Made by a program: the position numbers and the translations under genes
Part shown: in pieces, positions 26,457-35,256 of the stretch
How the letters are laid out: every line of letters begins with the position of its first letter
Position numbering within the stretch: the stretch's first letter is position 1
NCBI RefSeq assembly: GCF_000744785.1
Contig: NZ_JQMO01000003.1
Span: forward strand, 186,001 to 250,000
Length of the DNA stretch: 64,000 nucleotides
Origin: Kitasatospora azatica KCTC 9699
GTDB taxonomy: Bacteria; Actinomycetota; Actinomycetes; Streptomycetales; Streptomycetaceae
Direction of reading: 5' to 3'
Notes under the pieces: generated by a model
Told to the model about the DNA's origin: nothing
Databases searched by the model: none
The model's input: the letters and a program-made list of their open reading frames with translations, nothing else

Positions 26457-28025
26457 GTGCGCAGCGTTCCGATCCGGCAGTTGGCCGCGCCGCTCGCCGC
26501 CGTCCTGGTCGCGCTGCTGCTCACCGGCTCCGGCTCGGCGCCCCGGAGCCTGCCGGCCGCCGATCCCCTCGCCGCGGACCTGGACCGGCTGCTCGGCGAC
26601 CCCCGCCTGACCGGTGCCGCAGTCTCCGTCCTGGTCACGGACGCCGCCACCGGCGAGGTGCGCTACCAGCGCGCGCCCGGCGCGCTGGTGCTCCCGGCGT
26701 CCACGCTCAAGACCGTCACCGCGGCCGCCGCGCTCGACCTGCTCGGCCGGGACCACCGTTTCAGCACCGAGGTGCTCGCGGCGGGGCCGCGCACCGGGGC
26801 GGCCCTCGACGGCGACCTCGTGCTCCATGGCGGTGGTGACCCCAGTCTGCTGCCCGCCGATCTGGACACGCTGGCCGGGCAGGTCGCGGCAGCCGGGATC
26901 GCCGAGGTGTCGGGCGCCGTACTGGCCGACGCCTCGCGCTACGACGCCGTGCCGCTCGGCGCCAACTGGGCGTGGGACGACCAGGCCGCCTACTACAGCC
27001 CGCAGATCTCCGCGCTCACCCTCACCACCGACGGCGACGACGACGTGGGCACCGTCCGGCTCACGCTGACTCCCGACGCGTCGCCCGGACGGCCGGCTGC
27101 CGTGCGCGTCACCCCGCCGGAGGCGCCGGTGCGGGTCAGCGGGCGGGTAGACACCGGCGCGGCCGGCGGCGAGGACACCGTGCGGGTGGACCGGCGGCCG
27201 GGCGGCAACGAGATCGTGCTGACCGGCAGCCTCCCCGCAGCCGGCGGTCCGACCGAGGAGTGGGTCGCGGTGGACGACCCGGCCCGCCTCACCGCCACGG
27301 TCTTCACCGCGGCCCTCGCCCGCCACGGCGTCACGGTGCGCGGCGGGGTGCGGGAGGGTCAGGCCCCCGGGGACGCCGTCGTGCTGGCGACCCACGACTC
27401 GGCGCCGCTCTCCGCGCTGATGGTGCCCTTCCTCAAGCTCAGCAACAACGGCATCGCCGAACACCTGGTCAAGGAGATCGGCAGGGTGCGGGCCGGGTCC
27501 GGCAGCTGGACCGCCGGGCTCGACCGGGTCCGGGACTTCCTGCACCGCAGCGGGCTGGAGCCGACGGCCGCACGGCAGGTGGACGGCTCGGGGCTGTCAC
27601 GGCAGAACCTGATGACCAGTCAGCGGCTGGTGTCACTGCTGCGGTTCGCCCGGCAGCAGCCCTGGTTCGCCACCTGGTACGACGCGCTGCCGGTGGCCGG
27701 CGACCCGCGCCGGATGGTCGGCGGCACCCTCACCAACCGGCTGCGCGGCACACCGGCCGACGGGCGGGTGCACGCGAAGACCGGGTCGATGACGGGGGTG
27801 GACGCGCTGGCCGGCTACCTGGACCGGCCGGACGGGCACACGCTCGCTTTCAGCATCCTGCTCAACAACTTCGCCGGCGACACCCCTCGACCGGTCATCG
27901 ACGCGTTCGTGGTCCGGCTCGCCTCCGACGGCGCGTCAGCGGCGCCACCGTCCGAGAACGGCGGCGACCGTCACCGCGCCACCCACGACTGGGAGGCCAC
28001 CTGCCTGGCGGCCGCGCGTTGCTGA
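26457..28025 (+). CDS. dacB: D-Ala-D-Ala carboxypeptidase/endopeptidase (PBP4 type)
   Basis: The GTG at 26457 follows TTGGAGG by six bases and gives a 522-residue exported protein (signal helix at about 9-24). All three penicillin-binding motifs are present: S82-T-L-K85, S329-N-N331 and K441-T-G443. The large insert between the first two is the PBP4 (DacB, peptidase S13) hallmark. It removes the terminal D-Ala from stem peptides and/or cuts cross-links outside the cell, releasing peptides and D-Ala. It is the first gene of an operon whose later genes look like uptake and cleavage of those products. Its stop overlaps the likely start of the next gene. Confidence 0.92.
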   Translation: MRSVPIRQLAAPLAAVLVALLLTGSGSAPRSLPAADPLAADLDRLLGDPRLTGAAVSVLVTDAATGEVRYQRAPGALVLPASTLKTVTAAAALDLLGRDHRFSTEVLAAGPRTGAALDGDLVLHGGGDPSLLPADLDTLAGQVAAAGIAEVSGAVLADASRYDAVPLGANWAWDDQAAYYSPQISALTLTTDGDDDVGTVRLTLTPDASPGRPAAVRVTPPEAPVRVSGRVDTGAAGGEDTVRVDRRPGGNEIVLTGSLPAAGGPTEEWVAVDDPARLTATVFTAALARHGVTVRGGVREGQAPGDAVVLATHDSAPLSALMVPFLKLSNNGIAEHLVKEIGRVRAGSGSWTAGLDRVRDFLHRSGLEPTAARQVDGSGLSRQNLMTSQRLVSLLRFARQQPWFATWYDALPVAGDPRRMVGGTLTNRLRGTPADGRVHAKTGSMTGVDALAGYLDRPDGHTLAFSILLNNFAGDTPRPVIDAFVVRLASDGASAAPPSENGGDRHRATHDWEATCLAAARC

Positions 28026-29698
28026 GCCGACGGCCCGCCCGGCGCCGGCCTGCTCGTAGCCGTCGGCCCGCTCGTAACCGCCCCACCCGCAGTCGGGCGG
28101 CGCTGGTGACGCTGCTGGCACTGGCGCTGCCGGCGGCCGCCCTGGCGGGCTGCGCGCGCGGCGCCGCCGACGACCAGCGGGACGTCCCGGCGGTGCCGGG
28201 CGGCGCCTACTCGGTCGCGCTCACCGAACCCGATCACCTGACCCCCGGCCGCACCACCAGCAGCTACGCGCTGCAGGTCCTGGAGGGCCTGTTCGACACC
28301 CCCGTCACCCTGGACCCGCACGACGGCCACCCCGTCCCGCTGGCGGCCCGGTCCGTGCAGACGGACGACCAGCGGGTCTGGACCCTGTCGCTGCGCCCGG
28401 ACACCTCCTTCCACAACGGCGAGCGGGTCACCGCACGCAGCTTCGCCGCCGCCTGGGACGCCGCCGCCTACGGCCCGGGCGGCTGGGACGCCAACTCCTA
28501 CTTCGCCCAGATCGAGGGCTACGACGACCTCAACCCGACCGACGGCCACGCACCCGCGACCCGCCACCTGAGCGGTCTGACGGTGCTTGACGACACCACG
28601 CTGCGGGTCACCCTCAAGGCCCCGTTCAGCCAGTTCCCGATGCTGCTCGCCTTTCCGGCCTTCGCGCCGCTTCCGCAGGCCGCGTTCGCCGATCCGGAGG
28701 GCTTCGACCTGCACCCGATCGGCAACGGCCCGTTCGAGATGGACGGCGGCTGGCAGCGCCACCAGCGGATCGACCTGCGGCGGGCCACCGGCTACACGGG
28801 CTCCCGCCCCCCGATGGCCGACGCCGTCCACTTCCGGATCTTCACCAGCAAGGACACCGCCTTCACCGAACTGCGCGCCGGCCACATCGACTTCGTCACC
28901 AACGTGCCCGCCGCCCGCGCCTACGAGGCCAAGCGCACCTTCGGTCGGCACTACTCCGTCCAGCCCAGCGGAACCATGGACTACCTCGGGCTGCCGCTGT
29001 GGGACCAGCGCTACGCCGATCCGCGGGTGCGCCGGGCGATCTCGATGGCCATCGACCGCAAGGGCATCACCCGGGCCATCTACAACGAGGTGTTCACCCC
29101 GGCCGACTCGCTGGTCGGCGCCACCATCCCCGGTCACCGGGCCGGCGCCTGCGGCGAGACCTGCAGCTACCAGCCGGCCCGGGCCAGGGAGTTGCTGCGG
29201 CAGGCGGGCGGCTTCAGCGGCACGCTGGAGCTGTACTTCGCCAACTCCGACCCCACGTACCTGCAGTGGATGACCGCCGTGGCCAACGAACTGCGCCAGA
29301 ACCTCGACATCCGGGACATCGCGTTCCGCACGATGTCCGGTGCCGATCTCGCCCCGCTCCTGAGCGGCCACAAAGCCACCGGGCCCTACCGGCAGAACTG
29401 GGTCGCCGACTATCCCAGCGAGCAGAACTACCTGGCCGGCCTGCTCGGCCACGGCAACCGCACGGGCTGGCGCAACCCCGGCTTCGACGAGCAACTCGCC
29501 CTCGGCGACGCCGCCGCCACCGCCGAGCAGAGCATCGCCTGCTACCACCGGGCCGAGGACCTCGCGCTCCAGGACCTCCCGCTGATCCCGCTCTGGAACT
29601 GGCAGGACCAGACCGCCTGGAGCGGCCGGGTGGGCAACATCCTGCTCGACCCGTACGTCGCCGGACTCCATCTGGAGCAGGTGACCGTGCGGCACTGA
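28019..29698 (+). CDS. Peptide ABC transporter solute-binding lipoprotein (family 5)
   Basis: The likely start is TTG 28019, overlapping the dacB stop; it gives an Arg-rich head, a hydrophobic stretch and the lipobox ALAGC at residues about 41-45. Starts at CTG 28022 or GTG 28106 are possible. The mature domain is SBP family 5 (DppA/OppA of E. coli nomenclature): 'LQVLEGLFDTPVTLD', 'WTLSLRPDTSFHNGERVTA', 'PFSQFPMLLAFPAF', 'DPRVRRAISMAIDRKGI' and 'NWVADYPSEQNYLAGLLG'. It captures oligopeptides outside the membrane for the permeases that follow. The operon context suggests peptidoglycan-derived peptides. Confidence 0.88.
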   Translation: MLSRRPARRRPARSRRPARNRPTRSRAALVTLLALALPAAALAGCARGAADDQRDVPAVPGGAYSVALTEPDHLTPGRTTSSYALQVLEGLFDTPVTLDPHDGHPVPLAARSVQTDDQRVWTLSLRPDTSFHNGERVTARSFAAAWDAAAYGPGGWDANSYFAQIEGYDDLNPTDGHAPATRHLSGLTVLDDTTLRVTLKAPFSQFPMLLAFPAFAPLPQAAFADPEGFDLHPIGNGPFEMDGGWQRHQRIDLRRATGYTGSRPPMADAVHFRIFTSKDTAFTELRAGHIDFVTNVPAARAYEAKRTFGRHYSVQPSGTMDYLGLPLWDQRYADPRVRRAISMAIDRKGITRAIYNEVFTPADSLVGATIPGHRAGACGETCSYQPARARELLRQAGGFSGTLELYFANSDPTYLQWMTAVANELRQNLDIRDIAFRTMSGADLAPLLSGHKATGPYRQNWVADYPSEQNYLAGLLGHGNRTGWRNPGFDEQLALGDAAATAEQSIACYHRAEDLALQDLPLIPLWNWQDQTAWSGRVGNILLDPYVAGLHLEQVTVRH

Positions 29699-29747
29699 AG
29701 GCGCCGAAGACCGTGCCAACCCCGAACGTCGGCCGAAGGGACAGCTG

Positions 29748-30674
29748 ATGGGTCGCTACCTCGCCCGCCGCCTGCTGTACGCCATCCCGGTACTGCTGGC
29801 CACCACCTTCCTGATCCACGCGCTCGTCTTCGTGCTGCCCGGCGACCCGATCCAGGGGCTGGCCGGCGACCGCCCCGTCCCGCCCTCCGTGCTCGCCGAG
29901 TTGCACCACCGCTACCACCTCGACGACCCGCTGTTCCTGCAGTACGCCAAGTACGTGCGCGGTCTGCTCGGCGGGGACCTCGGCCGGACCTTCACCGGTG
30001 AGCCGGTCGCCGACGCGCTGGTCGGCCGCTGGCAGGTCACCCTCCGGCTCGGCCTCACCGCCTGGTTCCTGGAGGCCGTCCTGGGGGTGGGCCTCGGCCT
30101 GTGGGCCGCGCTGCGCCGGGACGGACCGGCCGACAAGGCGGTGCTGGCCGGGACCACGCTGGTGGTCGCCGTACCCGTCTACATCCTGGGCTACCTGGCC
30201 CAACTGGTGCTCGGCGTACGGCTCGGCTGGTTCCCCGTCTCCGGCGTGGAAGCCGGCTGGCCGGCCTCCTACCTCCTTCCCGGCCTGGTGCTGGCCTCCT
30301 TCGGGGTCGGCTACGTCGCCCGGCTCACCCGCTCCTCGCTGCTGGAGAACCTGCGCAGCGACTACGTGCGCACCGCGAGCGCCAAGGGCCTGTCCCGCCG
30401 CCGCGTGGTCGTCCGGCACACGCTGCGCAACTCGCTCATCCCGGTGACGACCTTCCTCGGCGTCGAGCTGGGGTCGCTGCTGGCCGGGGCCGTGGTCACC
30501 GAGTACATCTTCAACCTGCCGGGCATCGGCCAACAGGTCTTCCAGGCCATCCAGTTGCACGAGGGGCCCACCGTGGTCGGCATCACCACGGTGCTGGTGC
30601 TGGTCTTCTGCCTGGCCAACCTGGCCGTCGACATCCTCTACGGCGTGCTCGACCCGAGGATCCGTCATGACTAG
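29748..30674 (+). CDS. Peptide ABC transporter permease (DppB type)
   Basis: A 308-residue inner-membrane protein with six helices and the DppB/OppB opening 'YLARRLLYAIPVLLATTFLI' and 'VFVLPGDPIQ'. The EAA loop that meets the ATPase reads 'YVRTASAKGLSRRRVVVRHT' (about 205-224), followed by 'LRNSLIPVTTFLGVELGSLL'. It overlaps the next permease by 8 bp (ATG 30667). A Shine-Dalgarno (AAGGGACAG) precedes ATG. It forms the pore with its partner. No ATPase gene lies in this operon. Confidence 0.9.
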   Translation: MGRYLARRLLYAIPVLLATTFLIHALVFVLPGDPIQGLAGDRPVPPSVLAELHHRYHLDDPLFLQYAKYVRGLLGGDLGRTFTGEPVADALVGRWQVTLRLGLTAWFLEAVLGVGLGLWAALRRDGPADKAVLAGTTLVVAVPVYILGYLAQLVLGVRLGWFPVSGVEAGWPASYLLPGLVLASFGVGYVARLTRSSLLENLRSDYVRTASAKGLSRRRVVVRHTLRNSLIPVTTFLGVELGSLLAGAVVTEYIFNLPGIGQQVFQAIQLHEGPTVVGITTVLVLVFCLANLAVDILYGVLDPRIRHD

Positions 30675-31620
30675 CCCGCCACCGGTGATCGCCCCCGCCG
30701 AGCAGCTGCTGCCGCCCGCCCCGCGACCGCCACGGAGTCGTTGGCGCCACCGGCCGCGCCACCGGCGCTCGGCCGGGCCGGGCGGGGAGGGCTGGCGCGA
30801 GCTGACGGCCCGTCCGGCCGCCGTGGCCTGCGCGGGCGTGCTGCTGCTGCTCGCCGTGACGGCCGCCTTCCCGGGCCCGTTCATCGCGCTGCTGACCCAC
30901 GACAGCGGACGCTGCGAGCTGGCCGACTCCCGGGTCGGGCCGAGCTGGCAGCATCCCTTCGGGTTCGACGTGCAGGGCTGCGACTACCTCGCCCAGACCA
31001 TCCGCGGCAGCCGTCCCTCGCTGGTCATCGGCCTCGCGGTGACCGCCGGCGCGCTGGCGCTCTCCGTCCTGCTCGGGCTGCTGGGCGGCTTCTACGGCGG
31101 TTGGATCGACGGCCTGCTCTCCCGGGCCACCGACGTGTTCTTCGGCCTGCCGTTCGTGCTGGGCGCCACCGTGGTCCTGGTCGCCTTCCCCGACCACGGG
31201 CTGGGCGCCATGACGCTCGTGCTGGTGGCGCTCGGCTGGACGACCATGACCCGGCTGATGCGCGCCCAGGTGATCGCGGTGAAGGACGCCGACTTCGTGC
31301 AGGTCGCCCGCTCGACCGGCGCCGGACCGCTGCGCCTGATGGTCCGCCACATCCTGCCCAACGCCGTGACACCCGTCGTGGTGGTCGCCATGCTGAACGT
31401 CGGGAACGTCATCTCGGCAGAAGCGACGCTGGACTTCCTGGGCGTCGGACTGCAGTATCCGGCGATCTCCTGGGGGCTCCAACTCAACTCCGCACAAGCG
31501 TACTTCCTCGACTTCCCGCACCTGCTCCTGTTCCCGGCCCTGTTCCTGTCGGCCACCGTGCTGAGCTTCATGCTGCTGGGCGACGCGGTCCGGGACGCCT
31601 ACGACCCGAAGCTGAGATGA
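30667..31620 (+). CDS. Peptide ABC transporter permease (DppC type)
   Basis: A 317-residue permease. After a Pro/Arg-rich cytoplasmic head (1-45) come the DppC marks: 'HPFGFDVQGCDYLAQTIRGS' (the HP.G.D..G.D motif), 'LGLLGGFYGGWIDGLLSRAT', and the EAA loop 'DFVQVARSTGAGPLRLMVRH' (about 215-235). It ends with 'DAVRDAYDPKLR'. The stop overlaps ATGA with a possible start of the next frame. It pairs with the DppB-type protein. Confidence 0.9.
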   Translation: MTSPPPVIAPAEQLLPPAPRPPRSRWRHRPRHRRSAGPGGEGWRELTARPAAVACAGVLLLLAVTAAFPGPFIALLTHDSGRCELADSRVGPSWQHPFGFDVQGCDYLAQTIRGSRPSLVIGLAVTAGALALSVLLGLLGGFYGGWIDGLLSRATDVFFGLPFVLGATVVLVAFPDHGLGAMTLVLVALGWTTMTRLMRAQVIAVKDADFVQVARSTGAGPLRLMVRHILPNAVTPVVVVAMLNVGNVISAEATLDFLGVGLQYPAISWGLQLNSAQAYFLDFPHLLLFPALFLSATVLSFMLLGDAVRDAYDPKLR

Positions 31621-31628
31621 GGACCGCC

Positions 31629-32111
31629 ATGCCAGACACTCAGCCCGTCGACCCACCACCGGCCGCCGCCCCCTCCGCCGCCTCCTCCCACCGGGTGCCC
31701 CCGCGGTTGGGTCCGGGCGACCGGGTGGCGATCGCCGCGCCCGCTGCCGAAGGCTGCCTGCTGCTCCTGGAGGAGACCGGCGAGCAGCCGTACCGGCTCG
31801 ACCGCATCCTCACCCAACTCACCAGGGCCGGCGTGCTCGGCCGGGCGGCGGGCCTGGTGCTCGGCGACTTCACCGACTGCGGCCCGGCCGATCAGGTGCA
31901 GGCGGTCCTCGCCGATCGCCTCGGCGGCCTGGGCATCCCCGTCGCCACCGGCCTGCCCGCAGGCCACGGACCGCTTCAACTCACCGTCCCGCTGGGCAGC
32001 CTGGCGCAGCTGCGGGCCGGGCCGTCCGGCACCACGCTCACCCTGCTGGAAACCCCGCTGGCACCCCGTCAGCTTCCGCCCCGACAGGAGGACCTCCCGT
32101 GCGCGTGCTGA
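31629..32111 (+). pseudogene. S66 LD-carboxypeptidase (LdcA/YkfA type) with in-frame loss of the catalytic core
   Basis: The 160-residue reading joins the S66 start (PPRLGPGDRVAIAAPA, about 28-43) directly to its C-terminal third (GCLLLLEETGEQPYRLDRIL, 'GLVLGDFTDCGP'). Normal S66 enzymes have about 300 residues, and about 190 are missing here, including the nucleophile Ser region (G-F-S-D) and the helix after it. The Glu/His region is partly kept in 'LEETGEQPYRLDR'. No frame is broken, so a product may be made, but it cannot be a working LD-carboxypeptidase. ATG 31629 follows GAGGA; its 3' end overlaps the next gene by 13 bases. In Bacillus the equivalent gene (ykfA) follows dppE. Confidence 0.75.
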
Positions 32112-32932
32112 TCTCCGCCGACATGGAGGGCGCGACCGGCACCACCTGGCCCGGCGACGTGGTCCCGGGCACACCCGGCTGGGACCGGATGCGCCGGATG
32201 CTCACCTCCGACGTCAATGCCTGCGTGGCCGGCCTGGCTGCCGGCGGCGCCGAGGACGTGGTCGTCAACGAGGCCCACGACACCCAGCGCAACGTACTGC
32301 TGGAGGACCTCGACCCGCGGGCCCGGCTGCTCACCGGCCGGCACAAGCCGCTCGGCATGATGCAGGGCGTCCAGGACGCCGACGCCGTGGTGTTCCTCGG
32401 CTACCACACCGGTGCGGGCGTCCACGGCGTGCTCGCCCACACCTACCTGGGCGCCGGCCTGACGGGCTTTCGGATCGACGGCGAGCACGCCGACGAGGGG
32501 CGGATGAACGCGCTGACGGCCGCCGACCACGCGGTACCGGTCATCCTGGTCACCGGGGACGACCTCACCTGCGCCGCCGCTGCCCAGTGGGCGCCCGGCG
32601 CCCGCACCGCGGCCGTCAAGGAGTGCGTCAGCCGGTACGCGGCGATCTGCCTGCCGCCCGAGCGCAGCGCCGCGCTCATCCGCGAGCGGGCCGAACAGGC
32701 GATGGCCGACCACCGACGGCGCGGGCGCCCCGAGCCGGTGAGCGGCCCACACCGCTTCGAGATCGACTTCCACGCCACCCACCAGGCCGCGGCCGTGGCG
32801 CTGATTCCCACCGTCGAACAGATCGGCCCGTGCACCGTCGCCTTCACGGCGCCGAGCCCGACCAGGGCCGCCCTGACCTTCAAGATCTGCTGCGCCATCG
32901 CCAACGGCGCTGCCGAGGCGCACTACGGCTGA
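32099..32932 (+). CDS. dppA: M55 D-aminopeptidase
   Basis: This 277-residue M55 peptidase starts at GTG 32099 after AGGAGG. The di-zinc site residues are visible: D8 and E10 in ISADMEGATG, H60 in VVNEAHD, H104 in FLGYHTGAGV and the Glu in 'RIDGEHADEG'. Bacillus DppA of this family is a decameric enzyme that removes N-terminal D-amino acids, with preference for D-Ala peptides. As the last gene of the operon it would act in the cytoplasm on imported peptides, recovering D-Ala. The C-terminus (KICCAIANGAAEAHYG) is complete. Confidence 0.9.
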   Translation: MRVLISADMEGATGTTWPGDVVPGTPGWDRMRRMLTSDVNACVAGLAAGGAEDVVVNEAHDTQRNVLLEDLDPRARLLTGRHKPLGMMQGVQDADAVVFLGYHTGAGVHGVLAHTYLGAGLTGFRIDGEHADEGRMNALTAADHAVPVILVTGDDLTCAAAAQWAPGARTAAVKECVSRYAAICLPPERSAALIRERAEQAMADHRRRGRPEPVSGPHRFEIDFHATHQAAAVALIPTVEQIGPCTVAFTAPSPTRAALTFKICCAIANGAAEAHYG

Positions 32933-33062
32933 CGACTGACGGCGGGTGTTCGCCGGTCCGCAGGTGACCTCCCGGCCTCCGCTTCGTTCTCCAGACACGA
33001 CTCCGACGGTCTCTACGCCCGCCGGAGTCGCCCTGTTGCGCTGCGGAAGTCAGAAGGCACCG

Positions 33063-34631
33063 ATGAACGAGACCGACCTGCGGACCAACGCCGTGATCCC
33101 GGCACAGACCACTCGGGCCGGGAAGCAGGTGCACGTCCTGGTCGTCGGCGCGGGGTTCTCGGGCATCGGCGCCGCCATCCGGCTGCGCCGGGCCGGGGTG
33201 CGCGACCTGCTCGTCCTGGAGGAGGCCTCGCAACTCGGCGGCACCTGGCGGGAGAACACCTACCCGGGCTGCGCCTGCGACGTCCCCTCGACGCTCTACA
33301 GCTACTCGTTCACCCCGCGCACCGCCTGGAGCCGGGTGTTCGCCGGACAGCCGGAGATCCAGGCCTACCTGCGGGCGACGGCCGAACAGCACGGACTCGG
33401 CAGCGTGCTGCGCTGCGGGGTGCAGGTGCGGGGAGCCCGGTGGGATCCGGCGGCCGGGCGCTGGTTACTGGAGACCAGCGACGGCCCCTACAGCGCCGCG
33501 GTGCTGGTGATCGCCACCGGGCAGTGGCACGTCCCGCGCCGCCTCGAGGTCCCCGGGATCGAGGAGTTCGCCGGCCCCGTGCTCCACACGGCCCGCTGGG
33601 ACCAGAGCATCGACCTGACGGGCCGTCGGGTGGCCGTGGTGGGCACCGGTGCCTCCGCCGTCCAGCTCGTCCCCGCCGTCGCCGCCCGGGCGGCAGCCGT
33701 GCACCTCTTCCAGCGGACCGCCCAGTGGGTACTGCCCAAGCCCGACCTGCCCGTACCCGCGGCCGTCAACCAGGTCCTGGACCACCTGCCCGGCTCCCGA
33801 GGCGCACTGCGCGCCGGCCAGTACGCGCTCCAGGAAGGCTTCGGCTACGCCTTCCGCCACCCACGGCTCGCCCGCCTCCTCGAAACGGGGGCCCGCGCCC
33901 ATCTGCGGCTCGCGGTCCGCGACCGGCAGCTGCGCCAGGCACTCACGCCCGACTACCGACTGGGCTGCAAGCGCCTGCTGACCTCGAGCACCTTCTACCA
34001 GGCCCTCAGCCAGCCGCACGTCCGCCTGCACCCCACCGCCGTGACGGCCGTACGCGGCAACGAGATCCTCGGCGCCGACGGCACTGTCGCCCAGGCTGAC
34101 GTCCTCGTCACCGCCACCGGCTTCCGGATGGGCGAACTGCCGCTGGCCCGGAGTCTTCACGGCACCAACGGCCAGACCCTGCACGACACCTGGGGCGGCG
34201 AACCGCAGGCGTACCTGGGCACCACCGTCAGCGGCTTCCCCAACCTGTTCCTGCTCCTGGGCCCCAACCTGCTCGGCGGCTCCACCTCCGCGATCACCGT
34301 CCTGGAAGCCCAACTCACCTACCTCACCGCCGCCCTGGCCCACCTCGACCGCACCGGCCACCGCGCCCTGGAGGTCCGGCCGGCCACCCAGGCCGCGCAC
34401 AACGAGGCGGTGCAGCAGGCGTTGCGGACCACCGTGTACAACTCCGGCGGCTGCACCAGCTACTACTTCAGCCCGAGCGGCCGGAACACCTTCGCCTGGC
34501 CCTGGTCCACCGGACGACTCACCCGCCACCTGAGCCACTTCGACCCCACCGCCTACGCCTGGCACCCCTCAGCCGGCCGTACACCCACCCCGATGCCCTC
34601 CCCCAACGCGGGCACAGCGCACCGCCCTTGA
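33063..34631 (+). CDS. Flavin monooxygenase of Baeyer-Villiger type
   Basis: The 522-residue enzyme has G29-A-G31-F-S-G34 for FAD, the usual 'LGGTWRENTYPGCACDVPST' region that follows in class B monooxygenases, and the Baeyer-Villiger fingerprint F169-x-G-x3-H175-x3-W179-D180 (FAGPVLHTARWD). A second Rossmann loop, VVGTGASAVQLVPAVA, binds NADPH, and 'ATGFRMGELP' closes the fold. Such enzymes insert oxygen next to ketones or oxidise N or S atoms. The gene is preceded by a 130-bp gap and followed by no biosynthetic genes, so the substrate is open. Confidence 0.88.
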   Translation: MNETDLRTNAVIPAQTTRAGKQVHVLVVGAGFSGIGAAIRLRRAGVRDLLVLEEASQLGGTWRENTYPGCACDVPSTLYSYSFTPRTAWSRVFAGQPEIQAYLRATAEQHGLGSVLRCGVQVRGARWDPAAGRWLLETSDGPYSAAVLVIATGQWHVPRRLEVPGIEEFAGPVLHTARWDQSIDLTGRRVAVVGTGASAVQLVPAVAARAAAVHLFQRTAQWVLPKPDLPVPAAVNQVLDHLPGSRGALRAGQYALQEGFGYAFRHPRLARLLETGARAHLRLAVRDRQLRQALTPDYRLGCKRLLTSSTFYQALSQPHVRLHPTAVTAVRGNEILGADGTVAQADVLVTATGFRMGELPLARSLHGTNGQTLHDTWGGEPQAYLGTTVSGFPNLFLLLGPNLLGGSTSAITVLEAQLTYLTAALAHLDRTGHRALEVRPATQAAHNEAVQQALRTTVYNSGGCTSYYFSPSGRNTFAWPWSTGRLTRHLSHFDPTAYAWHPSAGRTPTPMPSPNAGTAHRP

Positions 34632-34685
34632 AGCAGGAGCGCCCCGAAGCCGCGCGGGCTGGGGCCGGCCTCCCGCCCGCACCGG

Positions 34686-35042
34686 TCAGCCGTTCAGCTT
34701 CTTCCTGAACTCGGCGTCGCGCTTGGCTTTGTCAGCCTTGTAGATCGCCTTGAAGTTGATCGCGGGATGGTCCACGTCGAACCGAACCTTGCCGGAGGTC
34801 GTGTCGAGGAGCAGCGGAACGTCGTGGCCCGTGGGGGGATTGATCATCTTCTTGCCGAGAAGTCCCCACACCTGCTTGAGCTCCACCCGCTGCGGCTCGC
34901 CGCCGTCCACCCGGTACTCGACCACGTACTTCCACTGTGTCGTGGACGAGCCGGACCCGCTCCCGCCGAGGACACGGGCGATCTCCGAGGCGATCACACG
35001 GCCCGAGATCTGCTTCCAATTCCGACCTGCCATACCGGACAT
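34686..35042 (-). CDS. Hypothetical protein, 118 residues
   Basis: A soluble protein beginning MSGMAGRNWKQISGRVIASE, with the centre 'WKYVVEYRVDGGEPQRVELK' and 'VPLLLDTTSGKVRFDVDHPA' and a Lys-rich end (KADKAKRDAEFRKKLNG). The beta-rich pattern with a charged C-terminal helix resembles small OB- or DUF3592-like domains, but the similarity is too weak to name. ATG 35033 is an alternative start. It is convergent with the monooxygenase and divergent from the sedolisin. Confidence 0.55.
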   Translation of the reverse strand: MSGMAGRNWKQISGRVIASEIARVLGGSGSGSSTTQWKYVVEYRVDGGEPQRVELKQVWGLLGKKMINPPTGHDVPLLLDTTSGKVRFDVDHPAINFKAIYKADKAKRDAEFRKKLNG

Positions 35043-35256
35043 GCTACTGAACTTGAGTCTGTGAGGCCGTCAGTCCGGGACGTGACCGCTCCCGTCGTTT
35101 CGAAGTATTCGGCCCCTTCCACAGTTTTGACAGACGAACCGCCGCACGCCTGTGAAACAGCCTTCTCATCAGGGCCTTGAGCCCCGACGCTGCCTTTACC
35201 CCCACGGCGGCGCCTGCGAAGCGCCCCGCGATGAACCCAGCGAACAGGAGTTCTCA

